From NCBI RefSeq assembly GCF_004004515.1, contig NZ_RXOL01000004.1, forward strand, positions 1 to 64,000: DNA of 64,000 bases, written 5' to 3'. Position numbers and translations under genes: made by a program. The notes under the pieces were generated by a model that did not search any database, was not told the origin of the DNA, and worked only from the letters and a program-made list of their open reading frames with translations. Of this stretch, positions 63,167 to 64,000 are shown piece after piece; positions within the stretch are counted from its first letter, which is position 1; each line of letters begins with the position of its first letter. This DNA comes from Croceicoccus ponticola (GTDB taxonomy: Bacteria; Pseudomonadota; Alphaproteobacteria; Sphingomonadales; Sphingomonadaceae).

Positions 63167-64000
63167 TCAGCCCGGTGCGGTTGGAGGTGCGGCGCGCAAA
63201 GCGCGCGGCAGAAGCACCAGCATCGTCGCCGCGACAAGCCCGCCCGCCCCCATGACAAGCGCAACCGTCAGCAGCCCCGCCCCGCTGGCAAACAGTCCCC
63301 CGGCGATGACCGGGCCGACTGCCGATCCGCCCCGTCCTACGCCGATCACAAAGCCGATACCGCTGCCGCGCAAGTTCGCCGGAAAGGTCTGAGCCAGGAT
63401 CGGATAAAGGCCGACGACACCCGCGTTGATGAAAAAGGCGGCGACTGCCACAGAGATCGAGATCGTCGCGATCGTCTCGAGGCCAGTGCCGAAAACTGCG
63501 ATCGCTGCTGACCCTGCAACCATGGCGGCAATGACGAGCGGCCGAACGGTGAAACGTTGTGACGCCAGGCCGATCAGCACTGCCGCCGCCAGATTACCGA
63601 CGTTGGCGGCCACCAGCACGCGCCCCGCGTCGGCATCGGCAAATCCCATGTCAGCCACGATCTTGGGCACCCACTTCATCACGAAATAGAACAGCATGAT
63701 CTGGGCGAAATAGGCGATGGTCAGCAACACCGTGACGGCGGCGAAGCGCTTTGAAAAAAGAGTAAGGATGGACTGGCCCACATCGCCTGCACCAAGCTCG
63801 GGAAGATGCGACAGGTGTTCGTGGCCCAACTTGCCGAGCGTGCGATTTATCCTTGCAAGTGCCCCCGCCGGACGTCGCGCAGCAAGCGACTGGACGGATT
63901 CGGGAACGAAGACTGCCGCCAACGGCAACATCACCAAGGTCGCGATCCCGCCGAAGACGAAGACGCTGCGCCATTCGCCGCTGCTTTCCAGCAAATAGGA
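63167..64000 (-). CDS. MFS transporter, C-terminal part (cut by window edge)
   Basis: The last 277 residues of a major facilitator carrier, continuing past base 64000. At least six hydrophobic segments are visible (for example FAQIMLFYFVMKWVPKIVAD and IGFVIGVGRGGSAVGPVIAG), the second six-helix bundle. The RGSGIGFVIGVGRGG loop and the overall pattern resemble the aromatic-acid:H+ symporter group. It ends 4 bp from the stop of the LuxR-type gene, on the opposite strand. Substrate uncertain: possibly a product or substrate of module III. Confidence 0.88.
   Translation of the reverse strand, partial: SYLLESSGEWRSVFVFGGIATLVMLPLAAVFVPESVQSLAARRPAGALARINRTLGKLGHEHLSHLPELGAGDVGQSILTLFSKRFAAVTVLLTIAYFAQIMLFYFVMKWVPKIVADMGFADADAGRVLVAANVGNLAAAVLIGLASQRFTVRPLVIAAMVAGSAAIAVFGTGLETIATISISVAVAAFFINAGVVGLYPILAQTFPANLRGSGIGFVIGVGRGGSAVGPVIAGGLFASGAGLLTVALVMGAGGLVAATMLVLLPRALRAAPPTAPG

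Noticed and set aside
1-64000. CRISPR arrays, rRNA or tRNA genes, prophage or plasmid-transfer genes, riboswitches
   Set aside because: None was recognised when reading both strands. Weak folded RNA elements cannot be ruled out without a covariance search.

Overview
The window looks like high-GC alphaproteobacterial chromosome, most likely from the order Sphingomonadales (Novosphingobium/Sphingobium/Sphingopyxis type). The reasons are two TonB-dependent receptors lying inside catabolic operons, two PQQ quinohaemoprotein dehydrogenases, GMC/ALDH/acyl-CoA ligase sets, two P450s, a Rieske oxygenase, and an IS6-type transposase remnant of the kind common in sphingomonads. No rRNA, tRNA, CRISPR array or phage gene was seen.

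Module I (about 1-33.3 kb) reads as a complete catabolic island for a hydrophobic or polyfunctional alcohol-type substrate. A TonB receptor (23918-26209) could import it. A P450 and a Rieske oxygenase could hydroxylate it. Two exported PQQ-cytochrome c dehydrogenases, a GMC flavoprotein and two aldehyde dehydrogenases could oxidise alcohol to acid. Two acyl-CoA ligases activate acids, and a beta-oxidation set follows (two acyl-CoA dehydrogenases, two crotonases, 3-hydroxyacyl-CoA dehydrogenase, thiolase). Extra enzymes are an aldo/keto reductase, a SnoaL-like protein, an SDR, an amidohydrolase, two cupin proteins and two EthD-domain proteins. The most unusual part is the minus-strand operon 16013 to 10435. 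It holds two paralogous proteins of a family I do not recognise (11192-12034 and 15174-16013), each built from two tandem copies of a ~97-residue unit, placed either side of an ALDH and a GMC oxidoreductase and ending with a GntR/FCD regulator. Short AT-rich motifs (TATATTTTCG, ATATATTTAT, GTATATAY) recur at four promoters of this island.

Module II (about 33.3-39.3 kb) contains an alpha/beta hydrolase resembling fluoroacetate dehalogenase/epoxide hydrolase, a class II aldolase, a second P450, a TetR regulator with two perfect 16-bp palindromes in the shared upstream region, and a type-B carboxylesterase. It ends at a decayed IS6-family transposase fragment (39314-39610).

Module III (39.7-64 kb) appears to be an unrelated catabolic set for a cyclic amide/imide or small peptide-like compound. 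It includes an NCS1 permease (the family of the hydantoin carrier Mhp1), two YtcJ-type amidohydrolases, a propeller-amidohydrolase fusion, a HyuA-type hydantoinase with a DUF917 partner but no HyuB, an ornithine cyclodeaminase with an Lrp regulator, an OprB porin, a PepSY membrane protein, a PLP-dependent GntR regulator divergent from a PaiB-like protein, a siderophore-type TonB receptor, an IroE-like esterase, a MalT/LAL-type LuxR regulator and an MFS carrier. Three divergent promoters here carry clusters of GGGTAA, which suggests one regulon, probably run by the LuxR-type protein.

Start codons were moved inward from the longest open frame wherever a ribosome-binding site, signal peptide or family N-terminus pointed to a later start. 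Function calls come from motif reading only; the substrates of all modules are inferred.
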